From Bacteroidota bacterium (GTDB taxonomy: Bacteria; Bacteroidota; Bacteroidia; Chitinophagales; Chitinophagaceae), in NCBI GenBank assembly GCA_018267915.1, contig JAFDXN010000033.1, forward strand, positions 62,001 to 126,000: 64,000 nucleotides of DNA. The letters are read 5' to 3'. The notes beneath the pieces were generated by a model, which was not told where the DNA came from, searched no databases, and worked only from the letters and a program-made list of their open reading frames with translations. Position numbers and translations under genes: made by a program. This document shows, piece by piece, positions 52,190 through 60,864 of the stretch (within the stretch, counting starts at the first letter, position 1; every line of letters begins with the position of its first letter).

Positions 52190-55100
52190 AATTATCGGGC
52201 TTCTTATTTTGCTCAATTTTAGCTGTTAACTGCTACGCACAAGCCGATAGCATCGACAAGCGCATTGTCGTAATTGGCGATGCAGGCAACCTGGTCGGTG
52301 GACGGGCGCCTGTTATCGACGCGGTAAGATCCATCGTGCCAATGACAAAAAACACAGTGGTTCTTTTCGTTGGTGACAACTTGTATACAGAGGGGCTCCC
52401 TAACGAACAGGCGGCATATTACACAGATGCACGAAACGTGCTGGATACACAGGTTGCCCTCGTAAGAAATACACCGGCAAAAGCCTATTTCATCCCCGGC
52501 AACCACGACTGGGCCAACGGCAAACCCGGAGGGCTGGAGTCCGTTGTCCGCCAGCAGATGTATATTGACCAGATCAGCACGAGCAATATCCAGTTTTACC
52601 CAAAATATGGTTGTCCTGGTCCGGTAGAGATATCATTAGGACCCAATGCGGTGCTTATACTTATGGACAGCCAATGGTGGCTCAACCGCACCGAAAAACC
52701 TGGTATCGAATCGGACTGCGACTGCAAGACACAGGACGAGGTACTGAACGTACTTAAAGATATGATCGATCGCAATTCGCATAAGCTTGTGCTATTTGCC
52801 TGCCATCACCCTTTCAAAAGTACTGGCCCACACAGTGGATATTTTGGTTTCAAACAGTACGTATTCCCGTTTACCGATCTGAATCGCTACCTGTTTATTC
52901 CCCTGCCTGTTATTGGCTCTATTTACCCAATCAGCCGCAGCGTGTTCGGCAGCCCGCAGGATCTCAAGTATCCTGCCTATGTCAACATGACAACCAGCAT
53001 CGAGGATGTGCTCAAAACGCACCCCTTCGTAGTGCACCTGCACGGGCACGAACATAGTCTGCAATTGCTGAACGACAGTAGCTACCACTATATCATCAGC
53101 GGTGGCGGTTGCAAAACCAATCGTGTCAACAAAAACAAAAAGGTTGAATACTCCGCGGCCTCTATGGGGTTTGCGGTCGTGGATGTAATGAAGAGTAAAA
53201 ACGTAAATGTCACCTTTTATGAGGTTCCGGCAGACACAGGTGCGGTAAAAATAGGGCACTCAGCCACGATCTTAAACTTCTCAAAATTTCCGCCTGTAGT
53301 TGAGGATAGTGCTACAATTCATGAATTTATTTTTAAAGACAGCGCTGTTGTAGCCATAAATGAAAAATACAAAAAGGCATCTGCCATGAAACGCTGGGTG
53401 CTGGGCGACAATTACCGCCAGGAATGGGCTACCCCCGTGGCCTTCAAAATGTTCAACATCAGGAAAGAGATGGGGGGACTTAAGGTTGTGGGGCTCGGCG
53501 GGGGTCGCCAAAACAAGGAACTGCATCTTGTAGATAAAAATGGAAGAAGATGGGACTTGCGCGCTATAAAACCCGACCCTCGGACTCTTGTGCCAAACAA
53601 CTTCAGGAATTCGTTGGCAAATAACGTCGTTCAGGACCTCGTGTCAGCGTCAAACCCGTATAGCGCTTTAGTGGTCCCCACCTTGTCCGATGCGTTAAAG
53701 CTGACGCATACGAACCCCAGGCTATTTTTTGTACCCGACGATTATGCGCTGGGCTATTATCGTCCCGCGTTCGCCAATACCGTTTGTATCCTGGAGGAAA
53801 GCGACCCGACAGTGGACGGGAAAAGCGCGGTAAGCACCGAACGGATGCTTAACCGGCTGATAGAAGACAACGACCACAGTGTAAACCAGCAATTTCTACT
53901 GAAAGCACGCCTGCTCGATTTTTTGGTTGGCGATTTTGATCGTCATGAAGGACATTGGAAATGGAGCAGCCTGGATACCGGTGCCAGGAAAACTTATTAT
54001 CCAATACCGAAAGACCGCGACGAAGCCTTCTTTTACTCAGATGGTTTGTTGTTCAAGTGGATCACGCTAAGGCTTGCCCCTTACGTTCAGGGCTTTAGCA
54101 AAAAAATATCCAAGCCAAGATGGATGGGTTATGTGGCAAGAGACTTCGATCGGCTGTATCTCAACGAGCTCGACGCAAATCATTGGAAGGAAGTGCTTGT
54201 CGACTTCAATAGGCAAATAAATGATTCTGTTATCAATGCTGCGATTAACAAAATGCCGCCACAGATAGCGGCAATGGACAAAGACGAGATAACCGAAAAG
54301 CTTAAAGCGCGGAAAGACCAACTGCCGGCAAAAGCAATGCGCTACTATAAATACATCTCGAAAAGGGTAAACGTACTTGGCACGAATCACGATGAGTATT
54401 TTCACATCAGCCGCACCGATACTGGTGTTAATGTGTCCGTATTTGCTTTGGGCAAGTCGGCAACATCCGACCTTCCCCTGTATTCCCGCACATTCGATCC
54501 CCATATCACAAAGGAAGTGCGGTTGTTCGGACTCAATGGTAACGATCTCTTTAGGGTGGATGAGGACGTGTCATCAAAGATATACCTGACAGTTGTAGGC
54601 GGCGAAGGGGTCGATACTTTTGATATGCGCGGGAAGATCAGAAACTATTTGTACGATCTCAGTACGGGTAACAACAAAGTTGTCGCCTCGCGCCGCAGCC
54701 GGAATATGATGTCTACCGACCCCGAGGTTAATGACTACGATATCAAAGGGTTTAATTATGACATCTGGCGCTTTCCGCAACTGCACGGAGGCTATAACCC
54801 GGAGGATAAATTACTGGTGGGTACTGCCCTTTGGTGGCGGGCGTTTGGATTCCGTAAAGAGCCCTATGCAGCCGATCATAATCTTGCCTTTCTTGCAGCA
54901 CCGGCCTACCAGGCTTATCGATTGAAATATGATGGTGAATTTATTGATCTGCTGGGCAAATACGACCTCGTCCTTAACGCAGATTTGGCTAACCCCGCTT
55001 TGAATAACTTTTTTGGCTATGGAAATGAAACAACGAAGCTCCCTGGTGCTGACTTCGACTACTATCGGGTGAAATATAAATACGCCTCGGCTGACCTGCT

Positions 55101-55830
55101 GTTAAGAAAGCGCTTGTTTGGCAACAAACTCAAGGTGGGCATCGGACCATCTTTCTATTACTATTGGAACCACTACTCAAGCAATATCAACCAGGTGCTG
55201 CAGCACCCCGCGGAGGTCGGTCTCGACTCAATCAGCATATATCAGCCGAAAACCTACGCAGGGGGCCTGCTATCAATAAATGTGAACAACCTGAATGATG
55301 ACCTCTTCCCAACACGGGGAGTAAACTGGACCACTGAGCTGACCGCACAAAAAGGAGTCGGGGGAAATAGCAATGCCTATACGAAATTGGAATCGAATAT
55401 GACAGTTTATGCCAGTCTCAGCGATCCTGCTAAAGTAGTTGCCATCCTGCGGCTGGGAGGAGGAAAGATCCTTAGCAGCCAATACGAGTTCTTCCAGGCT
55501 ATGACACTGGGATCGGATAATTACCTGCGAGGCTTCCGGAAAGATCGGTTTTCGGGCCACTCAAGTCTTTATGGTAACATCGAGTTGCGCGTTAAACTAT
55601 GCGATGTCAATTCCTACCTGGTCCCCGGCACCCTTGGTCTTGTCGGCTTTAACGATGTAGGACGTGTATGGCAGCAAGGCTTGTCGTCCGACAGATGGCA
55701 CGATGGGTACGGTGGCGGCTTATATTTTACGCCTTTCAATAAAGTCATGATATCAGCAGTTGCAGCGTTGTCTGACGAGGAAGCACTATTCAATTTTACG
55801 ATCGGATCAAAAATTAACCTCACTTTCTAA
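52186..55830 (+). CDS. Metallophosphoesterase + kinase-like domain + BamA-type barrel
   Basis: The 1214-residue exported protein has three parts. Residues about 25-380 form a calcineurin-like phosphoesterase: VVIGDAGN, VLFVGDNLYTEG, IPGNHDWANGKPGG, HHPFKSTGPH and HLHGHEHS supply the dimetal ligands. Residues about 390-880 are the kinase-like domain: LGDNYRQEWATPV, GGGRQNKEL, LLDFLVGDFDRHEGHW with Asp585, and PIPKDRDEAF with Asp610 and Asp612. The C-terminus is a BamA-like barrel with YLRGFRKDRFSGH. A signal peptide precedes the first domain (LFCSILAVNCYAQ). The barrel should sit in the outer membrane, with the enzymatic domains on one face. It overlaps the upstream lipoprotein gene by 4 bases and is 9 bases from the HD/PycTM gene. 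Confidence 0.85.
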   Translation: MKLSGFLFCSILAVNCYAQADSIDKRIVVIGDAGNLVGGRAPVIDAVRSIVPMTKNTVVLFVGDNLYTEGLPNEQAAYYTDARNVLDTQVALVRNTPAKAYFIPGNHDWANGKPGGLESVVRQQMYIDQISTSNIQFYPKYGCPGPVEISLGPNAVLILMDSQWWLNRTEKPGIESDCDCKTQDEVLNVLKDMIDRNSHKLVLFACHHPFKSTGPHSGYFGFKQYVFPFTDLNRYLFIPLPVIGSIYPISRSVFGSPQDLKYPAYVNMTTSIEDVLKTHPFVVHLHGHEHSLQLLNDSSYHYIISGGGCKTNRVNKNKKVEYSAASMGFAVVDVMKSKNVNVTFYEVPADTGAVKIGHSATILNFSKFPPVVEDSATIHEFIFKDSAVVAINEKYKKASAMKRWVLGDNYRQEWATPVAFKMFNIRKEMGGLKVVGLGGGRQNKELHLVDKNGRRWDLRAIKPDPRTLVPNNFRNSLANNVVQDLVSASNPYSALVVPTLSDALKLTHTNPRLFFVPDDYALGYYRPAFANTVCILEESDPTVDGKSAVSTERMLNRLIEDNDHSVNQQFLLKARLLDFLVGDFDRHEGHWKWSSLDTGARKTYYPIPKDRDEAFFYSDGLLFKWITLRLAPYVQGFSKKISKPRWMGYVARDFDRLYLNELDANHWKEVLVDFNRQINDSVINAAINKMPPQIAAMDKDEITEKLKARKDQLPAKAMRYYKYISKRVNVLGTNHDEYFHISRTDTGVNVSVFALGKSATSDLPLYSRTFDPHITKEVRLFGLNGNDLFRVDEDVSSKIYLTVVGGEGVDTFDMRGKIRNYLYDLSTGNNKVVASRRSRNMMSTDPEVNDYDIKGFNYDIWRFPQLHGGYNPEDKLLVGTALWWRAFGFRKEPYAADHNLAFLAAPAYQAYRLKYDGEFIDLLGKYDLVLNADLANPALNNFFGYGNETTKLPGADFDYYRVKYKYASADLLLRKRLFGNKLKVGIGPSFYYYWNHYSSNINQVLQHPAEVGLDSISIYQPKTYAGGLLSINVNNLNDDLFPTRGVNWTTELTAQKGVGGNSNAYTKLESNMTVYASLSDPAKVVAILRLGGGKILSSQYEFFQAMTLGSDNYLRGFRKDRFSGHSSLYGNIELRVKLCDVNSYLVPGTLGLVGFNDVGRVWQQGLSSDRWHDGYGGGLYFTPFNKVMISAVAALSDEEALFNFTIGSKINLTF

Positions 55831-55839
55831 AACAGTGTT

Positions 55840-57084
55840 ATGGACGAGCGCCTATATAGGGATGTTGAAAAGCATGTAACGGGATTGTTTAATGACAATC
55901 CCCACCCCAACCTGGTTTACCACAACCTGAAACATACGCAAAAGGTGGCGGAAAGAGTTTCAGAGATCGCTGTGCACTACCAGCTAAGCGACCGGGAGAT
56001 GTTCATCTTATACACAGCAGCTTGGTTTCATGACACCGGGCACCTCTTCACCGACCTGGCAAAGCATGAAGAAAAAAGCGTTGCGCTAATGAAGGACTTC
56101 ATGGAAAAAGAGATAGACGATAGTAGCATGATCCAGGGCATCGCAGAATGTATCCTTGCAACGCATTTTCCTACATCCCCCAAAAACAAGCTCGAGGAAA
56201 TAATATGCGATGCCGACTCCTACCACTTCGGCACCAAGGAATTTAAAAAGACCAACAAGCTCGTTAAGCGCGAATTAATTCTGCGCAATTACGACACCAT
56301 AACATACGATTGGGATAAAAATACGCTGGCTATGCTCGAACAGCATAGGTATTACACGCCATATTGCCAGGTTTTGCTTGAAGAGGGGAAAGCCGAGAAC
56401 ATCAAACGAGTAAAACGCAAACTGCTGAAAGTAGCGGTCGATAATAGTTACAATAAGTTATTCGAAGAGCATAAAAAAGAAGAAAAGCAGGAAAAGGAGA
56501 AGCGATCGCTTATAGCAAAAGGCATTCAAACCATGCTGCGTCTCACCTCGGCCAATCACCTGCGCCTTAGCGAAATGGCAGACAGGAAAGCCAATATTCT
56601 TATATCGGTGAACGCGATCATCATATCCATCACGATGACATTTCTGATAAAGACCAGTGAGATCAGCGGCACCATGCGCTACCCTGCCGCAGCCTTCCTT
56701 GTATCCTCGCTTGTTACCATTATTATCGCCATCCTCGCCACACGACCCAAAATTTCAGAGGGGAAATTCCGGAAAGAAGATGTAATGAATAAGCAAACGA
56801 ATTTGCTCTTCTTCGGCAATTTTTACAAATCATCGATAGACGAATACCAATGGGCTATGTCAACCATCATGAGAGATCATGAATATCTGTATAGCGTGCT
56901 GGTAAAAGACATTCACCAGCTCGGCGTAGTACTTGGCAAAAAATACAAGTTGATTCGGCTTGCTTATACAGTTTTTATGGCCGGGCTCGTAGTTTCCGTG
57001 TTGGTCTTCATAATCATGATGTTTATTTATAGCCATCGCACCAATCAGGTAGTGATCATTAACGGTTCCGGCAGCCCATTATAA
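55840..57084 (+). CDS. HD phosphohydrolase fused to PycTM-type (DUF5706) membrane domain
   Basis: The 414-residue protein starts with an HD domain: His32, the HD pair His64-Asp65 in WFHDTGHL, and Asp124/Asp126 in CDADSYHFG. HD enzymes hydrolyse nucleotides, including cyclic ones. After a charged coiled coil (KKEEKQEKEKRS), the C-terminus has the PycTM pattern: NHLRLSEMADRKANILISVNAIIISI, then two more membrane helices near residues 285-305 and 380-402. PycTM domains serve as membrane effectors of the pyrimidine cyclase (Pycsar) defence system. A cyclase gene is two genes downstream, which makes nucleotide control plausible. It is 9 bases after the phosphoesterase gene and 5 bases before ppk1. 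Confidence 0.85.
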   Translation: MDERLYRDVEKHVTGLFNDNPHPNLVYHNLKHTQKVAERVSEIAVHYQLSDREMFILYTAAWFHDTGHLFTDLAKHEEKSVALMKDFMEKEIDDSSMIQGIAECILATHFPTSPKNKLEEIICDADSYHFGTKEFKKTNKLVKRELILRNYDTITYDWDKNTLAMLEQHRYYTPYCQVLLEEGKAENIKRVKRKLLKVAVDNSYNKLFEEHKKEEKQEKEKRSLIAKGIQTMLRLTSANHLRLSEMADRKANILISVNAIIISITMTFLIKTSEISGTMRYPAAAFLVSSLVTIIIAILATRPKISEGKFRKEDVMNKQTNLLFFGNFYKSSIDEYQWAMSTIMRDHEYLYSVLVKDIHQLGVVLGKKYKLIRLAYTVFMAGLVVSVLVFIIMMFIYSHRTNQVVIINGSGSPL

Positions 57085-57089
57085 TTCTT

Positions 57090-59117
57090 ATGTACAGAGA
57101 TAGAGACCTAAGCTGGCTTGAATTTAACTATCGCGTGTTGCAGGAGGCGGCAACAGCTCACAACCCTTTGTATGAGCGTGTCAGGTTTCTCGCCATACAC
57201 AGCTCCAATATGGATGAATTTTTTAGTATCCGGTATCCTGTAGTCACTGCCATTGCCGGGCTCAGCGACAAAACCCAAAAAAAGATATACAAAGACACTT
57301 TGCATGATACCCGGGCTGCGATCAAGCTTGAGATCGAGAATCAATTGAAGGAGGCCGAAGGCATACTGGAACAGACCCTTATACCCGAACTTGCACAACA
57401 CAAATTCGTGCTTCACTACAACGCTGAGTTTACAGACCAGCACCTGCATGAAATGAAGGAGATATTCCTTTCAAAAGTGCTGGCCTTTATCCAGCCGGTC
57501 CTTGTAGAAGTTGACCTTGCCAAATATTTTATTCCGGAAGATGGGAAGGTGTACCTGCTGGTAAGCCTGGAGAAAGAAGGCTTGCCGGAGGTTCAGCATT
57601 ACATGCTAAAACTACCTTCCGATGATTTGCAACGCTTCTACAAATTGTCGGATGTGGACGGAGTGCAGTATACAGTGTTTATAGATGACATAGTACGTAC
57701 CAACCTCCCTGCTATTTTTCCCGGGTATGCGATAAAGGCCGCTTATTCCATATGCTTCAATCGCGATGCAGAACTTGACTTGCATGACGAGTTTAAAAAA
57801 AATATCGTTAAAAAGATAGAAAAAGAACTTGAAGAGCGGCGTTATGCGCCAATATCACGCCTTGTTTACCAGGAAGACATGCCGGACAACATCCTCCTCT
57901 TTCTTAAAATGGTATTTAAAATATCCGACGATATCTCGTTTGCCGCAGGTAAATACCAACACCTGTCTGACTTGATGCACCTGGAAGTGGCGGAACAGAT
58001 GTTGCTTTTCAAACCCTGGACACCTCTTATGCCACCCGAACTACGACCCGACAAGCTCTTCCAGGCCATCGCCAGGAAAGATGTGCTTTTACATGTGCCA
58101 TACCAGCCCTACAATATCATCTTATCCTTTTTTAACCAGGCTGCGGTCGATCCAGAGGTCGACGAGATATACATAGCCTTATATAGGGTCGCTTCAGACT
58201 CCCTCATCATTAATTCCCTCATCAGTGCCGCAAAAAATGGTAAGAAGGTAACTGCCTTTGTCGAGTTGAAAGCACGTTTCGATGAAGCGAACAACTTGTA
58301 CTGGAGCAAAAAAATGAAGGATGCCGGCGTAGAGATCATATATAGCATACCGGGCATAAAGGTACACGCAAAAATAGCCCTGATCGTGAAAAATAAACCG
58401 AATAAAAGAAAGATGCTTTCTATTATCGGCACAGGCAACTTTAACGAAGAAAGCGCGCGTATATACACAGATCACCTATTGATAACAGCCGACAAGCAGA
58501 TCAATACCGCGCTGCTTACCCTCTTTCATTTTTTGGAAAAAAGGGTTATTCCACCAAACAAAAACATTTTGGAATTCGATAAGATCTGTGTTTCCCAGTT
58601 CAATATGCTGGATTGTTTCAGGAAGCTGGTGGACACCGAAATACGCAAGGCCAAAAAGAAAAACGGTCGGATAAGGATCAAAATGAACAACCTTGAGGAC
58701 CCTGAAATGGTCGATCTGCTATATAAAGCGAGTAATCACGGCGTAAAAGTACAGCTGATCATCCGCGGAATATGCACATTGGTGCCGGGTATAAAAGATC
58801 TTAGTGAGAACATCACAGTGAAGCGTCTTCTCGGCAGATATCTTGAACATACGCGCATCTTCATTTTCGGTAACGATGGTGAAGAGGAAGTACTTATTGG
58901 CTCAGCCGACTGGATGACACGTAATCTCCACCATCGCATTGAGGTTTGCGTTCCTGTCACCGACCCGGAGTGCAAAAAGGAATTGGTGGACTATTTTAAT
59001 CTCCAGTGGCGAAACATACATAAAAGCAGTTCTCATCAAATTGGTACCGGTACCGCTTCCCTGTCACACCACGACGTTCAATTTGATATTTATAAATACT
59101 TAGCGGGGCAACAATGA
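57090..59117 (+). CDS. ppk1: Polyphosphate kinase 1
   Basis: The 675-residue enzyme makes polyphosphate from ATP. The N-terminal domain begins YRDRDLSWLEFNYRVLQEA and contains SSNMDEFFSIR. The phosphorylated catalytic His is in GIKVHAKIAL, followed by IGTGNFNEESARIYTDH; the second catalytic His is in YLEHTRIFIF, followed by IGSADWMTRNLHHRIEV. All are intact and length is normal. It sits 5 bases after the HD/PycTM gene and overlaps the cyclase gene by 4 bases (ATGA), so it is in the middle of a signalling-type operon, not the more usual ppk1-ppx pair. Confidence 0.95.
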   Translation: MYRDRDLSWLEFNYRVLQEAATAHNPLYERVRFLAIHSSNMDEFFSIRYPVVTAIAGLSDKTQKKIYKDTLHDTRAAIKLEIENQLKEAEGILEQTLIPELAQHKFVLHYNAEFTDQHLHEMKEIFLSKVLAFIQPVLVEVDLAKYFIPEDGKVYLLVSLEKEGLPEVQHYMLKLPSDDLQRFYKLSDVDGVQYTVFIDDIVRTNLPAIFPGYAIKAAYSICFNRDAELDLHDEFKKNIVKKIEKELEERRYAPISRLVYQEDMPDNILLFLKMVFKISDDISFAAGKYQHLSDLMHLEVAEQMLLFKPWTPLMPPELRPDKLFQAIARKDVLLHVPYQPYNIILSFFNQAAVDPEVDEIYIALYRVASDSLIINSLISAAKNGKKVTAFVELKARFDEANNLYWSKKMKDAGVEIIYSIPGIKVHAKIALIVKNKPNKRKMLSIIGTGNFNEESARIYTDHLLITADKQINTALLTLFHFLEKRVIPPNKNILEFDKICVSQFNMLDCFRKLVDTEIRKAKKKNGRIRIKMNNLEDPEMVDLLYKASNHGVKVQLIIRGICTLVPGIKDLSENITVKRLLGRYLEHTRIFIFGNDGEEEVLIGSADWMTRNLHHRIEVCVPVTDPECKKELVDYFNLQWRNIHKSSSHQIGTGTASLSHHDVQFDIYKYLAGQQ

Positions 59118-60211
59118 CAGCAATAGACAAAATATTATCTCGCTTATCCCTGATAAAGCGCTATCATTATAAATGGTCGTTCTACCTGGCATTAGCGTGG
59201 ACAGTAGTTGATATTTTATACTGGAGCGGCCGCATAGGCGCCTCGTGGATGAGATCTGACACCCGAATGCACATAATAACCACGGAAGCCTTGTTGCTGC
59301 GTGCCGTCATCGTATTAATATCTACGTCGGTAATTATTTACTACCTGATATTTAAATTGAGAGAGACATTTAGGAACTGGCCGGTAATTTCATATTACCT
59401 GGTCAAAACCGTTCTCCTGATACTTGCCTCCGTTCTCATGAATTTCTTGCTCAATTTTAGCTATGTGATCGTTATCTATCGCGAAACATTCACGCGAAGT
59501 TTTGAGCTCTTTAAATACCATACGCAGTCCGCACTTTGGCTGTTTGAACATAGCATCGGATGGGCAGTCCTGTTTATATTGTCGCACATATTAGTTGAGA
59601 TAAATGAGAAATATTCCCCGGGTATCTTTTGGCAGATACTTACCGGTAAGTATATCAATCCTAAGATAGAATATCGCATAGTGATGTTCGTTGACATGCA
59701 GGACTCTACCGTAATTGCCGAAAAATTGGGCAGCAAAAAGTACTTTATGTTTCTCCGCGATTTTATTTACTTCCTGTCGATAGCCCTGCTTGAATTTAAT
59801 GGACGGATCTATCAATACGTAGGTGATGAAATTGTTGTTTCCTGGCCCAGTAACAGAGACAACTCTCGGCGTTGCATTGCATCGCTGATGTATGCGGAAC
59901 GGTTATTCAATAAGAACAAAAATTACTTCTTGCGCAAATACGGTCGTCTGCCTAAATACAAAGCTGGCATCCATGCGGGGCAGGTAACCGTTGGTGAGAT
60001 CGGCATCATCAAAAAGGATCTTGTTTTAAGCGGTGACACAATGAATACTGCCGCCCGGATCCGTGACGCATGCACAGAATTTGAGCGGCCTTACATGGCA
60101 TCAAAAAGCTTTATTAGCATGGGAGGCGACAAATATCATATCGAACCGGTAGGAGACGTCAATCTAAAAGGAAAAGATAATAGTGTGGAATTGTTCATAT
60201 TAAACTTATAA
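59114..60211 (+). CDS. Membrane class III nucleotide cyclase
   Basis: The 365-residue protein has about four N-terminal membrane helices (around residues 22-37, 58-80, 91-122, 146-163), then a class III cyclase domain. Metal-binding aspartates are Asp194 (MFVDMQDST) and Asp238 (YVGDEIV); Asp302 (KKDLVLSGD) aligns with the adenine-specifying Asp of adenylate cyclases, and Asn311/Arg315 (NTAARIRD) with the transition-state pair. The partner specificity Lys of mammalian enzymes appears to be Gln234 here. Product is probably cAMP but another cNMP cannot be excluded. The gene overlaps ppk1 by 4 bases and ends the operon. The first residues (MTAIDKILSR) are charged and cytosolic. Confidence 0.88.
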   Translation: MTAIDKILSRLSLIKRYHYKWSFYLALAWTVVDILYWSGRIGASWMRSDTRMHIITTEALLLRAVIVLISTSVIIYYLIFKLRETFRNWPVISYYLVKTVLLILASVLMNFLLNFSYVIVIYRETFTRSFELFKYHTQSALWLFEHSIGWAVLFILSHILVEINEKYSPGIFWQILTGKYINPKIEYRIVMFVDMQDSTVIAEKLGSKKYFMFLRDFIYFLSIALLEFNGRIYQYVGDEIVVSWPSNRDNSRRCIASLMYAERLFNKNKNYFLRKYGRLPKYKAGIHAGQVTVGEIGIIKKDLVLSGDTMNTAARIRDACTEFERPYMASKSFISMGGDKYHIEPVGDVNLKGKDNSVELFILNL

Positions 60212-60275
60212 AAAGGCCCTTATCATCTTAACCCTTACTGTCACATTTTTTTTATTTCCTTCCAAAAATAGACGT

Positions 60276-60566
60276 ATGAAAAAGTTGATCATCCTCTCCG
60301 CATTCACATTGGTGTGTTTACCTGCCATGTCGCAGACACGTCAAACGACCACAACTACCCAAAGTAACCAAAACAATGGTTACAACAATGGCAAATAGAC
60401 CACCACTACCACCACGACGACTGACCAGGTGTATGCAGACCATTGGGGTCTTCAGGGCGAAACCGTCTACATGACCCACAATAAAAAATATTATTACAAG
60501 GACAAGGGTGGCAAAAAGCACTATGGTAAAGAAAATTCATTCAAAACCAAAGAAAAAAGTAAGTGA
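60276..60566 (+). pseudogene. Small exported Thr/Asn-rich protein interrupted by in-frame TAG
   Basis: A 40-codon ORF from ATG 60276 encodes a signal peptide (MKKLIILSAFTLVCLPAMSQ) and a Thr/Gln/Asn-rich start, then meets TAG at 60396-60398. The same frame continues open for 55 more codons, with a Thr run directly after the stop and a Lys/Tyr-rich end, to TGA at 60564. Composition on both sides of the TAG is continuous, so the likely intact gene had a Gln codon (CAG to TAG) there. It could be a nonsense pseudogene, a sequencing error or a readthrough gene. A terminator follows at 60590. Function unknown. Confidence 0.55.
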
Positions 60567-60589
60567 TCCTTATTCATTTTATCAATAGT

Positions 60590-60616
60590 GAATGGCCGCA
60601 AATTACGGCCATTTTG
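60590..60616 (+). terminator. Probable rho-independent terminator
   Basis: An 8-base-pair stem (AATGGCCG / CGGCCATT) with a 7-base loop is followed by a short TT tract. It lies 24 bases after the interrupted small gene and could also end the cyclase operon transcript. Confidence 0.65.
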
Positions 60617-60668
60617 CATTAACTGCATAATAATTTGTACCATACTGCCCATCCTGTTCTACAGCCAT

Positions 60669-60830
60669 CTATCTCTTCCCCGTCATTCTACGCATTATCC
60701 AACCTAACAATAAGATCCAAAGCATAAACATCTTTATGGGGATAGTCTTGAACAATCGTGCCATTGTCGTCACACGCCTTTCTACACCATCCAAACCGCT
60801 CAGGTCAACGGCTTTAAAACCCCGTGGCAC
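60669..60830 (-). CDS. Possible small single-span membrane protein
   Basis: On the minus strand a frame of 53 residues runs from GTG 60830 to TAG 60669. It reads like a protein: a polar amphipathic start (GFKAVDLSGLDGVERR), then a hydrophobic helix (KMFMLWILLLGWIMRR) and a short basic tail, so a single membrane span with positive ends. An ATG at codon 23 would give 31 residues. It is divergent from the gene at 60865. Short length and GTG start leave real doubt. Confidence 0.35.
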   Translation of the reverse strand: MPRGFKAVDLSGLDGVERRVTTMARLFKTIPIKMFMLWILLLGWIMRRMTGKR

Positions 60831-60864
60831 ACTTGTTTATATACTCACTTGAAACACATAGGAA

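Noticed and set aside
55840..60211. Calling this a canonical Pycsar defence system
   Set aside because: The cyclase is membrane-bound and keeps the adenine-type Asp302, an HD domain is fused to PycTM, and ppk1 lies between them, so only a related signalling unit can be claimed.
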